Part shown: piece after piece, positions 22,588-32,154 of the stretch
Layout: every line of letters begins with the position of its first letter
Numbering within the stretch: the stretch's first letter is position 1
Origin: Priestia iocasae
GTDB taxonomy: Bacteria; Bacillota; Bacilli; Bacillales; Bacillaceae_H
DNA: 64,000 bases
Assembly (NCBI RefSeq): GCF_016909075.1
Contig: NZ_JAFBFC010000005.1
Span: 124,001 to 188,000, forward strand
Direction: 5' to 3'
Notes under the pieces: model-generated
Told to the model about the DNA's origin: nothing
Database searches by the model: none
The model's input: the letters and a program-made list of their open reading frames with translations, nothing else
Made by a program: the position numbers and the translations under genes

Positions 22588-22616
22588 ATTGTAGTTATGA
22601 ATGAGCATTCAGTCAA
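22588..22616 (-). promoter_or_regulatory. fadF promoter with embedded FadR-like operator
   Basis: Minus strand: TTGACT (22611-22616), a 17-bp spacer, TACAAT (22588-22593). The operator TGAATGAGCATTCAGTCA (22598-22615, plus strand) fills the spacer and contains the palindrome TGAATG-AG-CATTCA. It begins TGAATGA like the B. subtilis FadR box. Binding here would exclude RNA polymerase. Confidence 0.7.
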
Positions 22617-22690
22617 CAGCTTTTTTTACTTCTTTTCATATTCTTGGTAAAGAAGGTGAAACTAATAAAAAGAAAAAGGAGGAGTTCCAT

Positions 22691-23893
22691 TTGCTAGCTA
22701 TTCTCGTGATCATCTTGCTTCTAATTGTTCTCGTTGCTTGGTTTGCTCTTGATTTCTCACTCGGAAAAAAAGCACACCTTCAAAAGCAAGAAGAACAAAC
22801 ATTTTCAAAAAAACATGCTCACATTCAATTATTTACAAATGGTACTGACCTTTTCAAAGATTTGTTTGCTGCAATCGATCAAGCCACTCACTCCATTCAT
22901 ATTGAGTTTTACATTATAAAAAGAGATAACATAAGTCAGCAATTCCTACAGCTCCTGGAGAAAAAAGCAAGCGAAGGGGTAGAAGTTCGTTTACTGACCG
23001 ATCGTATTGGGAGTTTAAAAATACGAAAAAAGGCTATTTCTTCTTTAAAGGCTCACGGCGTTCAGTTTTCCTATAGTCAAATACCTAGATTGCCTTTTCT
23101 TTTCTATACGCTACATGCAAGAAATCATCGGAAGATTTCTGTCATTGATGGAAAGGTAGGTTATATCGGTGGATTTAATATTGGCCAAGAATATTTAGGA
23201 CTCGATCCTACCTTGGGAATATGGAAGGATTATCACTTGAAATTAAAAGGATTAGTGGTAAATGACTTACAAAGACAGTTTTTACTTGATTGGAAAGCAA
23301 CGACAAAAAATAACTTACTTCACGAATCAAGGTATTTTTCTGCTCAACCTGCTGGCACAGAGATGGTTCAGTTAAAATCAACGGAAGGCTATACATTAGA
23401 GCGTGATTTCTTAATGCTAATTGAAAAAGCAAAGCATGAGCTTTGTATTGGTACTCCTTATTTTATTCCAAGTGAAAAATTATTTAATGCTTTGTTAGAA
23501 GCAATAAAAAGAGGGGTAAAGGTTAATGTATTAATCCCTATGCGGGCAGATCATCCGTTTGTCCGAGACGCTGCTTTTGCTTATATTCCGACTCTTTTAG
23601 AAGCTGGCGGATCTGTATACGAGTATTATTATGGATTTTATCACGCCAAGGTCATTATTGTAGATGATGACATTTGTGACATTGGAACCGGTAACTTTGA
23701 TAAACGCAGTTTGTTTTTAAATCAAGAAGTGAATTGTTATATTTTCGATCAATCTTTTATTAAACAAGCGAAAGAAACGTTTTACAAAAGCTTGATGGAG
23801 TCAAAACAGTTACAATTAAAAGATTTGAAAAAACGAAAACTTCTTGATCATGTAAAGCAAGCATTTGCCACACTAATCTCCCCTCTTTTATAA
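22691..23893 (+). CDS. clsB: Cardiolipin synthase-type phospholipase D protein (YwjE/ClsB)
   Basis: Membrane phospholipid synthase of the PLD superfamily that joins two phosphatidylglycerols to cardiolipin. A TTG start (AAAGGAGGAG six bases upstream) gives 400 residues; the longer frame from 22601 starts inside the operator. One N-terminal membrane helix ([19 protein letters not shown]) and two HKD motifs are present: [13 protein letters not shown], and [20 protein letters not shown]. It is divergent from fadF and 47 bp ahead of uvsE, as in B. subtilis. Confidence 0.9.
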   Translation: MLAILVIILLLIVLVAWFALDFSLGKKAHLQKQEEQTFSKKHAHIQLFTNGTDLFKDLFAAIDQATHSIHIEFYIIKRDNISQQFLQLLEKKASEGVEVRLLTDRIGSLKIRKKAISSLKAHGVQFSYSQIPRLPFLFYTLHARNHRKISVIDGKVGYIGGFNIGQEYLGLDPTLGIWKDYHLKLKGLVVNDLQRQFLLDWKATTKNNLLHESRYFSAQPAGTEMVQLKSTEGYTLERDFLMLIEKAKHELCIGTPYFIPSEKLFNALLEAIKRGVKVNVLIPMRADHPFVRDAAFAYIPTLLEAGGSVYEYYYGFYHAKVIIVDDDICDIGTGNFDKRSLFLNQEVNCYIFDQSFIKQAKETFYKSLMESKQLQLKDLKKRKLLDHVKQAFATLISPLL

Positions 23894-23940
23894 AAAGAAG
23901 GAGTCATCCACCTAGTAAAAAGCAAAGAAAGGATTTTTAC

Positions 23941-24894
23941 ATGGATATTCGATTTGGCTATGTGTCACACGCATTATCACTATGGGATTGCTCCCCTGCT
24001 AAAACACTCACATTTACAAGATGGAGTAAGATGGAACAAGCAGAGCGAACCGAGAAGCTACTTGACGTAACGAGGCAAAATTTACATCATACAAAACGAG
24101 CGATACATTTTAACATTGCACATGAAATCCCTCTCTACCGCCTATCATCTTCCCTTGTCCCTCTTGCCACTCATCCTGAGGCAAAGTGGGATTATCTTTC
24201 GGCGTTTAAAGATGAATGGAAAGAGCTTGGTGAGCTGATTAAAAAGCATCGCTTACGTGTTAGTCTACATCCAAATCAATTTACCTTATTTACAAGTGAT
24301 AAAAAGCATATTACTGAAAATGCGGTGATTGATATGGAATACCATTACAATATGTTAGAAGCCATGGGAGTCGCAGATGAAGCGGTTATTAATATTCATG
24401 TTGGTGGTGCATACGGGAATAAGCATGCGGCAGTTGAACGTTTCCATCAAAATATTTCTATACTCCCTCCTCCTATCAAACAACGCATGACACTTGAAAA
24501 TGATGATAAAACCTATACGACGGAAGAAACGCTTGATATTTGTGAACAAGAAAACATCCCTTTGGTTTTTGACTATCACCACCACCAAGCAAACCCGTGC
24601 GAGACAGCACTAGAGACGTTACTCCCAAGAGTGTTCTCTACGTGGAAACATACAGGGTTAAAGCCAAAAGTGCATTTATCTTCACCAAAGTCTGATCAGG
24701 CTTTTCGTAGTCATGCTGATTACGTCTCTTTTGAATTTATTCACCCATTTTTAGAGCTAGCAAAAGGGGTAAATGAAGACTTTGACGTCATGATTGAAGC
24801 GAAATTAAAGGATCAAGCACTTTTAAAGCTGATTGAAGACATTAGCAAAGTACGGGGGGTAAAACGAATTGGCGGTGCGACCATTCGCTATTAA
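23941..24894 (+). CDS. uvsE: UV DNA damage endonuclease UvsE
   Basis: Single-enzyme UV repair nuclease that nicks 5' of cyclobutane dimers and (6-4) photoproducts. The 317-residue protein starts [19 protein letters not shown] and has the TIM-barrel metal ligands expected of UVDE, including [23 protein letters not shown] and [15 protein letters not shown] precedes the ATG. Probably co-transcribed with clsB. Corresponds to B. subtilis YwjD. Confidence 0.93.
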   Translation: MDIRFGYVSHALSLWDCSPAKTLTFTRWSKMEQAERTEKLLDVTRQNLHHTKRAIHFNIAHEIPLYRLSSSLVPLATHPEAKWDYLSAFKDEWKELGELIKKHRLRVSLHPNQFTLFTSDKKHITENAVIDMEYHYNMLEAMGVADEAVINIHVGGAYGNKHAAVERFHQNISILPPPIKQRMTLENDDKTYTTEETLDICEQENIPLVFDYHHHQANPCETALETLLPRVFSTWKHTGLKPKVHLSSPKSDQAFRSHADYVSFEFIHPFLELAKGVNEDFDVMIEAKLKDQALLKLIEDISKVRGVKRIGGATIRY

Positions 24895-24950
24895 AAAAGA
24901 TGACCTAGACAGAAGCGATTTAATATCGCTTCTGTTAGGTCATCTTTTTA
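24894..24950. terminator. Bidirectional terminator uvsE/argS
   Basis: A long stem with outer arms AAAAAGATGACCTA/TAGGTCATCTTTTT and inner arms AGAAGCGAT/ATCGCTTCT lies between convergent genes. Confidence 0.92.
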
Positions 24951-26618
24951 CATCTTCTCTGGAGCTGATACACCAATAAGTTTTAACGCATTTTGTAACG
25001 TAATTTGAACTGATTTAATTAGAGCTAAGCGAGCTTTACTCTTCTCAATGTTTTCACTATCTAACACTTTTTCAGCGTTATAGAAGCTGTGAAGAGCTGA
25101 AGCAAGATCAAACACATAATTTGTAATGCGGTGTGGAATACGCTTCGTTGCTGCTTCTGCTACAGCTGCTGGGAATTCTCCCACTTTCTTTAACAAATCA
25201 ATTTCTTTTTCTGCACTAATATGACTTAACACTAAGTCTTTATCAATGGAAATGCCCATTTCTTCACCTTGACGTAAAATGCTACAAATACGAGCATGCG
25301 CATATTGTGCATAGTACACTGGGTTTTCATTTGATTGAGATACAGCTAAATCCAAATCAAAGTCCATATGTGTATCACCGCTACGCATTGCAAAGAAATA
25401 ACGAGTTGCATCTAGTCCTACTTCTTCAATTAGGTCGCGCATCGTAACAGCTTTACCTGTACGTTTACTCATTTTCATTTTTTCACCATTTTGATAAAGC
25501 TGTACCATTTGAATGATTTCAACTTCAAGCGTATCTTTTTCATAGCCAAGCGCTTGAATTGCCGCTTTCATACGTGGAATGTAACCATGGTGATCTGCAC
25601 CCCAAATATTGATTAGCTTATTAAAGCCACGCTTAATTTTATCTTGGTGATAGGCAATATCTGGTGTTAAATACGTGTAAGACCCGTCATTTTTAATTAA
25701 TACACGATCTTTGTCATCACCAAATGTAGTGGAGCGGAACCACGTTGCTCCTTCTTCTTCAAAAATGTGACCTTGCTCACGTAATGTTGAAAGTGCATCA
25801 TCAATTTTTCCGTTTTTATAAAGAGATGTTTCTGAATACCACACATCAAATTTCACACGGAACTCTTCTAAATCACGCTTTAACTTTTCCATCTCATACT
25901 CTAATCCATATTGACGGAAAAACGCTAAACGCTCTTCTTCTGAAACTTGAATATATTGGTCACCATGTGTGTCGGCAAGCCCTTTACCAATTTTAATGAT
26001 ATCTTCACCATGATATCCGTCTTCTGGCATTGCTTGATCCATTCCTAGCGCTTGCATATAGCGAGCTTCGACCGATTTAGCTAGGTTGTTAATTTGATTT
26101 CCTGCATCGTTAATGTAATACTCACGTGACACATCGTAGCCTGCTTTTGCTAATACGTTACAAAGAGAATCACCAACTGCTGCTCCACGTGCATGTCCTA
26201 AGTGTAGGTCTCCTGTAGGATTAGCTGAAACAAACTCTACTTGTACTTTTTGACCGTTACCTGTGTTTGTTTCCCCGTATGCTTCACCTGCATCTAAAAT
26301 AGTTGGTACAAGGTCTGTTAAATACGAATTATTCATATAGAAGTTAATAAATCCTGGTCCAGCAATCTCAATCTTTTCGATTGAAGCTTTCGTTTTATCA
26401 AAGTGATTCACTAAATCTTCCGCAATCATACGTGGTGCTTTTTTAGCAACGCGTGCTAATTGCATCGCCATATTTGTTGAGTAATCACCGTGTGACTTAT
26501 CTTTTGGTGTTTCTAAAATCACATCAGGAATTTCTTCTACTTGTGCAAGACCTGCTTTTAAAACCGCTTGTTTGACTTCTTCTTTTAAATTTAATTGAAC
26601 TTTCTCCACTATGTTCAT
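24948..26618 (-). CDS. argS: Arginyl-tRNA synthetase
   Basis: Class I aminoacyl-tRNA synthetase that charges tRNA-Arg. It has 556 residues with the N-terminal Add-1 domain, HIGH as [13 protein letters not shown] as [10 protein letters not shown], and the C-terminal DALR anticodon-binding domain ([15 protein letters not shown]). The ATG follows AAGGAGG. The gene starts four bases after the ywiB stop, so the two are translated from one message; the same pair occurs in other bacilli. No T-box was seen upstream. Confidence 0.97.
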   Translation of the reverse strand: MNIVEKVQLNLKEEVKQAVLKAGLAQVEEIPDVILETPKDKSHGDYSTNMAMQLARVAKKAPRMIAEDLVNHFDKTKASIEKIEIAGPGFINFYMNNSYLTDLVPTILDAGEAYGETNTGNGQKVQVEFVSANPTGDLHLGHARGAAVGDSLCNVLAKAGYDVSREYYINDAGNQINNLAKSVEARYMQALGMDQAMPEDGYHGEDIIKIGKGLADTHGDQYIQVSEEERLAFFRQYGLEYEMEKLKRDLEEFRVKFDVWYSETSLYKNGKIDDALSTLREQGHIFEEEGATWFRSTTFGDDKDRVLIKNDGSYTYLTPDIAYHQDKIKRGFNKLINIWGADHHGYIPRMKAAIQALGYEKDTLEVEIIQMVQLYQNGEKMKMSKRTGKAVTMRDLIEEVGLDATRYFFAMRSGDTHMDFDLDLAVSQSNENPVYYAQYAHARICSILRQGEEMGISIDKDLVLSHISAEKEIDLLKKVGEFPAAVAEAATKRIPHRITNYVFDLASALHSFYNAEKVLDSENIEKSKARLALIKSVQITLQNALKLIGVSAPEKM

Positions 26619-26622
26619 GACG

Positions 26623-27054
26623 TTACGCCTCCTTAAAAGTGATTGTTAACGCATAGTTGCCTGCATAATCACCTTGCATATGCAAATCATATGTCATAAA
26701 CAATCTACCCTTTTTATTCATTTGTTTATATTCAATGTTATGGGCAAGTGTCTTCATGTCCATACGCCCGAATGGACTGATGTATGTACTTTCTGATAGC
26801 TCTCTTTTACGAAACACTTGCTTCATTTTTACAGCACCAGACCTTGTAACACTGACTTCTTGCTCACTAACTTTTACAATCGTCTGAATTTCACCTACTT
26901 CTTGCTTTTCTTTATAAGCAAGGTAGATTGTCTCACCTTTTTTATAGTACATTCCCTTCGCGCTCATCGCTGTTGTTTCTTTGCGATGACCATCTCGAAT
27001 GTCTGTTACGATACGAATTTGAACGGCCTTCTTTTCTGATGAAGCATAATCCAC
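26623..27054 (-). CDS. ywiB: YwiB family protein (DUF1934)
   Basis: Small conserved protein of unknown function, 143 residues, with predicted beta-barrel character (alternating strands such as [25 protein letters not shown]). AAGGAG sits eight bases before GTG and five before an in-frame TTG one codon earlier; GTG is preferred. It lies directly before argS. The B. subtilis relative lies in the same argS cluster. DUF1934 proteins resemble the calycin fold, but no ligand is known to me. Confidence 0.8.
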   Translation of the reverse strand: MDYASSEKKAVQIRIVTDIRDGHRKETTAMSAKGMYYKKGETIYLAYKEKQEVGEIQTIVKVSEQEVSVTRSGAVKMKQVFRKRELSESTYISPFGRMDMKTLAHNIEYKQMNKKGRLFMTYDLHMQGDYAGNYALTITFKEA

Positions 27055-27153
27055 CAAAAGACACTCCTTATTTACATGGTTATAACCTAACTAGTATAAA
27101 CATTCTAGGACAAGAATTCAACAAGAGGAAAAAGGAAAAACGAGAGTTCATCG

Positions 27154-29196
27154 TTACCTTTTCTCTTCAAGAGATTGTAGAAATCCAATTCCTTGCAAAG
27201 TAATCTTTGTCCCTGATCTCCCTCTTCCCTTTGTAATGAATGAGTGAGATTCAAGTGCGTTTAATCGGTGACGAATTTGTTGGTCAGTAAGAACTTGATC
27301 TGTATGCTTCATTTCTTGAGAAATGATTCGTCGACTGGCTGCTTGGCTATTCTCATTGCAACGTTTAATGATGCGAAGGATTAATTCATATTCCTTTCTT
27401 TCCATGAGTGTAAGAGACGATTGTTTCACATGAAACACACTGTCCTCTGCTGTCGAGTGCGTAAAAGAAGACCAATTTTTCGGGATATCTTGTAACGTTA
27501 ATCGCTCACCGTTACACACCGTTAGCATGTAGTCAATTGTGTTCTTTAATTCACGAATATTCCCTTCCCACTTGTGTTGAATGAGCATATCCATGACAGT
27601 ATGTTCAATGTCCACTGTTTGATTACTTTGATTAATAAAGTGCTCAACTAATAACGGAATATCTGCTTTTCGTTCTACTAAGCTTGGAAGCTGGAGACTG
27701 AGAACGTTTAATCGGTAGTAAAGATCTGAACGAAACTCTCCCTTTACAATTTTGGCTTGCAAGTTTTTGTTTGTCGCTGCAACGACTCGCACATTAATGG
27801 GAATGAGCTTTTCACCACCTATTCTTCTTACTTCTTTTTCTTGTAAAACACGAAGTAAACGGGCTTGTAAGTTAGGACTAATATCGCCAATTTCATCTAA
27901 AAAAATGGTTCCCCCATCAGCTAATTCAAATAATCCTCTTTTTCCTCCTCGTTGTGCACCTGTAAAAGCTCCTTCTTCATAACCAAACAGTTCACTTTCA
28001 AGTAACGTCTCTGTAATCGCGCTACAGTTCACAGCTAAAAATGGACCTGTATGCCGAAAAGATGAATGGTGAATTGCATGAGCAAACAACTCTTTTCCGG
28101 TTCCTGTCTCTCCTTGAATTAAAACTGGGAGCTCGGACTTGGCAAGCTTTTCACCAATCTTTTTCGTTTCCTTAATCGTTGGGTGGGAACCAATAATATG
28201 CGTAAAGTGATATTTAGCAACGAGGCCGCTCTTCAGTTGCTCTTTCTTTACTTTCTTTTCAATCTCAATAGCTTGATTAACATTTTTAATCGTGACAACA
28301 ATGGCTTTCTCTTGTGACAATTCTAACCTGTGAACAACCACATCGATGCCGTTAATCGTAAATAATCCATCTTCGCCTTGTCTTTGTTGAATAAAGGTTG
28401 CTACGTCCTTTTGAACTTTTAATTCATCTATTGATTTGCCTATTGCTTCTTGTTGCGGAATACCAAATACTTTTGCAGCAAACGCATTATACACTGTCAC
28501 TTCTCGACCTTCATTTAACGCTAAGACCCCTTCATCTACAGCATCTACAACATTTTCTAAATGAAGACGTAATCGTTCTGCTTGCTTTTCAGCATGAAGT
28601 AGTTTTTGGTTGAGGTGAATGAAGCTCTGAATATAACGTTGCGATACAACTGTTGACATATGAGTAAGGGCGTAGTGATCGACTAGCTTCAAGATCGTAG
28701 ATACATCTAAAAGCCGAACACCAATGTCGATTTTATGTGGTATATATTTTGGAATGATAGTCGTTTCCCCAGGTGTAATCGCAATGTCGATGTCGTTATA
28801 ATATCGTTTATTTGAATCATAAGGGACGTATTGAAGGTGTAGCAATCCAATTTCAAGTAATGTATCAATTAATTCAAGAGCTGTTTCTTTAAAGTCATTG
28901 ACCACTAATACTTTCTTTCCCTTCTCAAGTTCTAATAGTTTATCTAGTTGCTCATGATTAACTGTACGATTCGCCACAATTACATTAGAGTGAGTAGATA
29001 GCATCTCTTTCACTTCTTGTAGAACATGATTCGATGAAAGCAAAATCGTTTCGTCATTCAATTGATTTGGCAGTCCTTCATCTACAGCAAAGCTATGGAT
29101 GTGTAAAAATTCACCCATCAAATGGTTTAACTGCTTGGTTAATGCCTCTTTGGTTTCAATCGTTCCTGCAATTAATGTCAATGTATACTTTCTCAC
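27154..29196 (-). CDS. Sigma-54-dependent transcriptional activator with winged-helix C terminus
   Basis: Enhancer-binding protein that would activate the divergent yfcC-iadA operon together with SigL. Domain order over 680 residues: an alpha/beta sensor region (1-200) I could not place in a family, PAS (about 210-305), AAA+ motor with Walker A GETGTGKE (362-369), the sigma-54 contact loop GAFTGA (409-414) and Walker B TIFLDEIGD (430-438), then a C terminus (about 595-675) that reads like a winged helix instead of the usual Fis-type HTH. GTG start after AGGAGGGG. No phospho-receiver or PRD is seen, so direct ligand sensing is inferred. Confidence 0.88.
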   Translation of the reverse strand: MRKYTLTLIAGTIETKEALTKQLNHLMGEFLHIHSFAVDEGLPNQLNDETILLSSNHVLQEVKEMLSTHSNVIVANRTVNHEQLDKLLELEKGKKVLVVNDFKETALELIDTLLEIGLLHLQYVPYDSNKRYYNDIDIAITPGETTIIPKYIPHKIDIGVRLLDVSTILKLVDHYALTHMSTVVSQRYIQSFIHLNQKLLHAEKQAERLRLHLENVVDAVDEGVLALNEGREVTVYNAFAAKVFGIPQQEAIGKSIDELKVQKDVATFIQQRQGEDGLFTINGIDVVVHRLELSQEKAIVVTIKNVNQAIEIEKKVKKEQLKSGLVAKYHFTHIIGSHPTIKETKKIGEKLAKSELPVLIQGETGTGKELFAHAIHHSSFRHTGPFLAVNCSAITETLLESELFGYEEGAFTGAQRGGKRGLFELADGGTIFLDEIGDISPNLQARLLRVLQEKEVRRIGGEKLIPINVRVVAATNKNLQAKIVKGEFRSDLYYRLNVLSLQLPSLVERKADIPLLVEHFINQSNQTVDIEHTVMDMLIQHKWEGNIRELKNTIDYMLTVCNGERLTLQDIPKNWSSFTHSTAEDSVFHVKQSSLTLMERKEYELILRIIKRCNENSQAASRRIISQEMKHTDQVLTDQQIRHRLNALESHSFITKGRGRSGTKITLQGIGFLQSLEEKR

Positions 29197-29212
29197 ACCA
29201 AACCCCTCCTAA

Positions 29213-29234
29213 TTGGTTTTATTATAACAACCAA
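29213..29234. repeat. Inverted repeat TTGGTT-N10-AACCAA upstream of the activator gene
   Basis: Perfect six-bp arms (29213-29218 and 29229-29234) lie about 70 bp upstream of the -24 element and just before the activator's ribosome binding site. The position suits either an enhancer for the activator or an autoregulatory operator. This is inference from geometry. Confidence 0.4.
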
Positions 29235-29304
29235 AAAGAACTTATTTATAGTCAATCGACAAAAAGATGTCTAAAAAAACTGACAATAGAACTTTTCAAT
29301 CGAT

Positions 29305-29320
29305 TGGCACACTTCTTGCA
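29305..29320 (+). promoter_or_regulatory. Sigma-54 (-24/-12) promoter of yfcC-iadA
   Basis: TGGCAC-ACTTC-TTGCA matches the consensus TGGCAC-N5-TTGCA exactly, with GG at 29306-29307 and GC at 29318-29319, ten bases apart. Transcription should begin near 29331, about 50 bp before the yfcC ATG. A dedicated sigma-54 activator is encoded divergently. Confidence 0.93.
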
Positions 29321-29381
29321 TGTAATAAAGATAGATAGATAGAGAGAGAGAAGCGTTAAAAAATAGAGAGGGGAAACAAGC

Positions 29382-30896
29382 ATGAAAAACGAAAAGCAAA
29401 AACAACCTAAAGCAATTTCAATGCCACACACGTTTGTCATCATCTTTTTCGTGGTATTATTTGCAGCTTTACTAACTTATCTTGTTCCAAAAGGCATGTT
29501 CCAAACAGAAGAAATCACGTACTCTGATCAAGGTAATGAAGTAACAAAGACTGTTTTAATTCCAGATAGCTTTGAATATGAAACAGATGAGAGTGGAGAG
29601 GCCGTTAAAGAAGGCGTTCGTTTGTTTGAACCTTTTGGAGAGGTCGGAATTTTAAACTATGTATTTGAAGGACTTGTCTCAGGAGATAAATGGGGATCTG
29701 CTGTTGGAGTCGTTGCCTTCATTTTAATCATTGGAGGCGCGTTTGGTATCGTTATGCAAACAAAAGCGATTGACCATGGCCTTCTATCGATGATTAATAA
29801 AACAAAAGGAAAAGAAATTTTACTTATTCCACTTATGTTCTTTTTATTCTCCCTTGGTGGTGCTGTTTTTGGAATGGGAGAAGAGGCCATTGCATTTGCA
29901 ATGATTTTAGTTCCAATCGTCATTCGACTTGGCTATGATGCCATTACAGGTGTCATGATTACTTATGTAGCAACACAGATTGGATTTGCTGCTTCGTGGA
30001 TGAATCCTTTTGGTGTGGCAATTGCTCAAGGTGTGGCAGGTGTGCCCGTTTTATCAGGAGCACCTTTTCGAATCGTCATGTGGATTATCTTTACGGCTGT
30101 TGGGGTTGCCTATACAATGTGGTATGCATCGAAAATCCGAAAGGACCCAACAAAATCTCTCGCTTATAGCACGAGTGAATATTTCAAGAAGAAACAAGAC
30201 TCTGAAGAGCTAAAAGCAGACTTTAAATTAGGGCATGGGTTAGTTGTATTAACGCTTACGTTAGGAATCATTTGGATTGTATGGGGTGTTGTAAAACACG
30301 CTTATTATATTCCTGAAATCGCAACACAGTTCTTTATCATTGGATTTGTAGCAGGAATTATCGGTGTTATTTTCAAATTGAATAACATGACTGTAAACAG
30401 TATTGCCGAGAGCTTTACGCAAGGAGCAAAAGACTTGTTACCAGCTGCTTTAGTCGTTGGAATGGCGAAGGGAATTGTCTTGATTCTAGGCGGAGATTCA
30501 CCAGATGCTCCTTCTGTACTTAATACAGTCTTGTATCATGCAGGCGGTTTGACCGATAACATGCCAGCGGCTCTATCTGCTTGGTTTATGTTAGCATTTC
30601 AATCCATCTTCAATTTCTTTGTTGTTTCAGGATCAGGGCAAGCAGCTCTTACAATGCCTCTAATGGCGCCATTAGCTGACGTTGCAGGTGTGACACGTCA
30701 AGTAGCCGTTCTAGCGTTCCAATTAGGAGACGGACTAACCAATATTATCGTCCCAACATCAGCTGCTTTAATGGGTACACTAGGGGCAGCACGGATCGAT
30801 TGGGGTACATGGTTTAAGTTTATTTTTAAGTTTCAAATCGTATTGTTCATTCTTTCTAGTATTTTTGTTATTATAGGTGCTTTAATTGCATTCTAA
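29382..30896 (+). CDS. YfcC-family membrane transporter
   Basis: Polytopic inner-membrane carrier of 504 residues with about twelve hydrophobic segments, beginning MPHTFVIIFFVVLFAALLTY. Features such as GGAVFGMGEEAIAFAMILVP and the C-terminal LPAALVVGMAKGIVLILGG resemble the YfcC/ArcD-like group of the ion-transporter superfamily, whose members move amino acids, dipeptides or dicarboxylates. The substrate is not readable; the iadA gene 38 bp behind suggests isoaspartyl or other acidic dipeptides. The ATG follows GAGAGGGGA. Sigma-54 promoter upstream. Confidence 0.78.
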   Translation: MKNEKQKQPKAISMPHTFVIIFFVVLFAALLTYLVPKGMFQTEEITYSDQGNEVTKTVLIPDSFEYETDESGEAVKEGVRLFEPFGEVGILNYVFEGLVSGDKWGSAVGVVAFILIIGGAFGIVMQTKAIDHGLLSMINKTKGKEILLIPLMFFLFSLGGAVFGMGEEAIAFAMILVPIVIRLGYDAITGVMITYVATQIGFAASWMNPFGVAIAQGVAGVPVLSGAPFRIVMWIIFTAVGVAYTMWYASKIRKDPTKSLAYSTSEYFKKKQDSEELKADFKLGHGLVVLTLTLGIIWIVWGVVKHAYYIPEIATQFFIIGFVAGIIGVIFKLNNMTVNSIAESFTQGAKDLLPAALVVGMAKGIVLILGGDSPDAPSVLNTVLYHAGGLTDNMPAALSAWFMLAFQSIFNFFVVSGSGQAALTMPLMAPLADVAGVTRQVAVLAFQLGDGLTNIIVPTSAALMGTLGAARIDWGTWFKFIFKFQIVLFILSSIFVIIGALIAF

Positions 30897-30934
30897 AATG
30901 AACATCGCTAATTTCGATAAAGGGAGTTCTAGCT

Positions 30935-32104
30935 ATGCTTGTATTAATTAAAAACGCAGAAATATATAGTCCAGACTATCTTGGAAAAAAAGATGTACTG
31001 ATTGTTTCCAACAAAATTGGGTATATCCGTGACACCATTCAAATCGATGAAGATTTGGTCACAGAGATCATCGATGCCGAAGGGAAGCTATTATTTCCAG
31101 GCTTTATTGACTCACACGTTCATATTATGGGTGGTGGTGGTGAAGGAAGCTACAAAACTCGCACACCTGAAATGATGCTAACAGATGCGACCACTTCCGG
31201 CATCACAACGATTGTAGGAGTCATTGGAACAGACGGCACAACACGTACAATGAGCGCTCTCTTAGCAAAAGCACGAGGATTAGAAGAAGAGGGCATCACC
31301 TGCTATGTTCATACAGGCAGCTATCAAGTCCCTGTTAAAACCTTAACAGGCAAAATCGAAGATGATTTAATCTTAATCGACAAAATCATTGGTACAGGTG
31401 AAATTGCGATTAGTGATCATCGCTCTTCTCAGCCAACAGTAGAGGAAATGGCGAAAATCGCATCTGCAACAAGAATTGGGGGCATGCTTTCTGGGAAGGC
31501 TGGCATCGTAAATGTACATTTAGGCGACAGTCATTCTAAGCTATCTCTTCTTGAAGAGGTTGTAGCAACAACAGATATCCCAATTCGCACCTTCCACCCT
31601 ACCCATATTAACCGTAACCCCTACTTGTTTGAAGCAGGTATTGAGTTTGCAAAAAAAGGGGGCTATGTAGATTTTACGACAAGTACCATTCCTCGCTTTT
31701 TAGAAATGGGCGAAGTAAAATGCAGCAAAGGTTTAAAACAAATGCTGGATGCAGGTGTGAGCATTGACCAAATCACCTTCACATCAGATGGGCAAGCAAG
31801 CCTTCCTGACTTTGATGAAAACGGCGAGCTGTTAGGTCTTCAAATTGGGAAAGTATCATCTCTTTATCGTGAAGTCAGAGCAGCCATCTTAGAAGAGCAC
31901 CTACCGATTGAAACGGCGATTCGTGTCATTACATCCAATCCTGCTCACTTGTTAAAGCTTAACCAAAAAGGACGAGTGGAAACAGGCAGAGACGCTGACT
32001 TAGTGTTGGTAGATCAGGAAACACTCGAAATTCAGACCGTTTTTGCTAAAGGCGTTTGCATGGTAAACGAAAAAAACATACTTGTTAAAGGGACATTTGA
32101 ATAG
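30935..32104 (+). CDS. iadA: Isoaspartyl dipeptidase
   Basis: Amidohydrolase-superfamily metallopeptidase that cleaves beta-aspartyl dipeptides, products of breakdown of isomerised proteins. It has 389 residues; the first metal site is FIDSHVHIMGGGGEG, with further ligands in ISDHRSS, VNVHLGDSH, FHPTHINRNP and the catalytic Asp in TFTSDGQASLPDFD. The ATG follows AAAGGGAG. Second gene of the sigma-54 operon and followed by a strong terminator. A cytosolic enzyme, so it needs imported or internally made dipeptides. Confidence 0.9.
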   Translation: MLVLIKNAEIYSPDYLGKKDVLIVSNKIGYIRDTIQIDEDLVTEIIDAEGKLLFPGFIDSHVHIMGGGGEGSYKTRTPEMMLTDATTSGITTIVGVIGTDGTTRTMSALLAKARGLEEEGITCYVHTGSYQVPVKTLTGKIEDDLILIDKIIGTGEIAISDHRSSQPTVEEMAKIASATRIGGMLSGKAGIVNVHLGDSHSKLSLLEEVVATTDIPIRTFHPTHINRNPYLFEAGIEFAKKGGYVDFTTSTIPRFLEMGEVKCSKGLKQMLDAGVSIDQITFTSDGQASLPDFDENGELLGLQIGKVSSLYREVRAAILEEHLPIETAIRVITSNPAHLLKLNQKGRVETGRDADLVLVDQETLEIQTVFAKGVCMVNEKNILVKGTFE

Positions 32105-32111
32105 CATAAAT

Positions 32112-32152
32112 AAAAAAGAGGTAAGTGCTTAAAGGCACTTACCTCTTTTTTT
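32112..32152. terminator. Bidirectional terminator iadA/speB
   Basis: Stem AAAAAAGAGGTAAGTGC (32112-32128) pairs with GCACTTACCTCTTTTTT, with loop TTAAAG. Confidence 0.95.
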
Positions 32153-32154
32153 GT

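Noticed and set aside
28398-28613. Open frame on the plus strand within the activator gene.
   Set aside because: Shadow of a coding gene with clear domains; no ribosome binding site.
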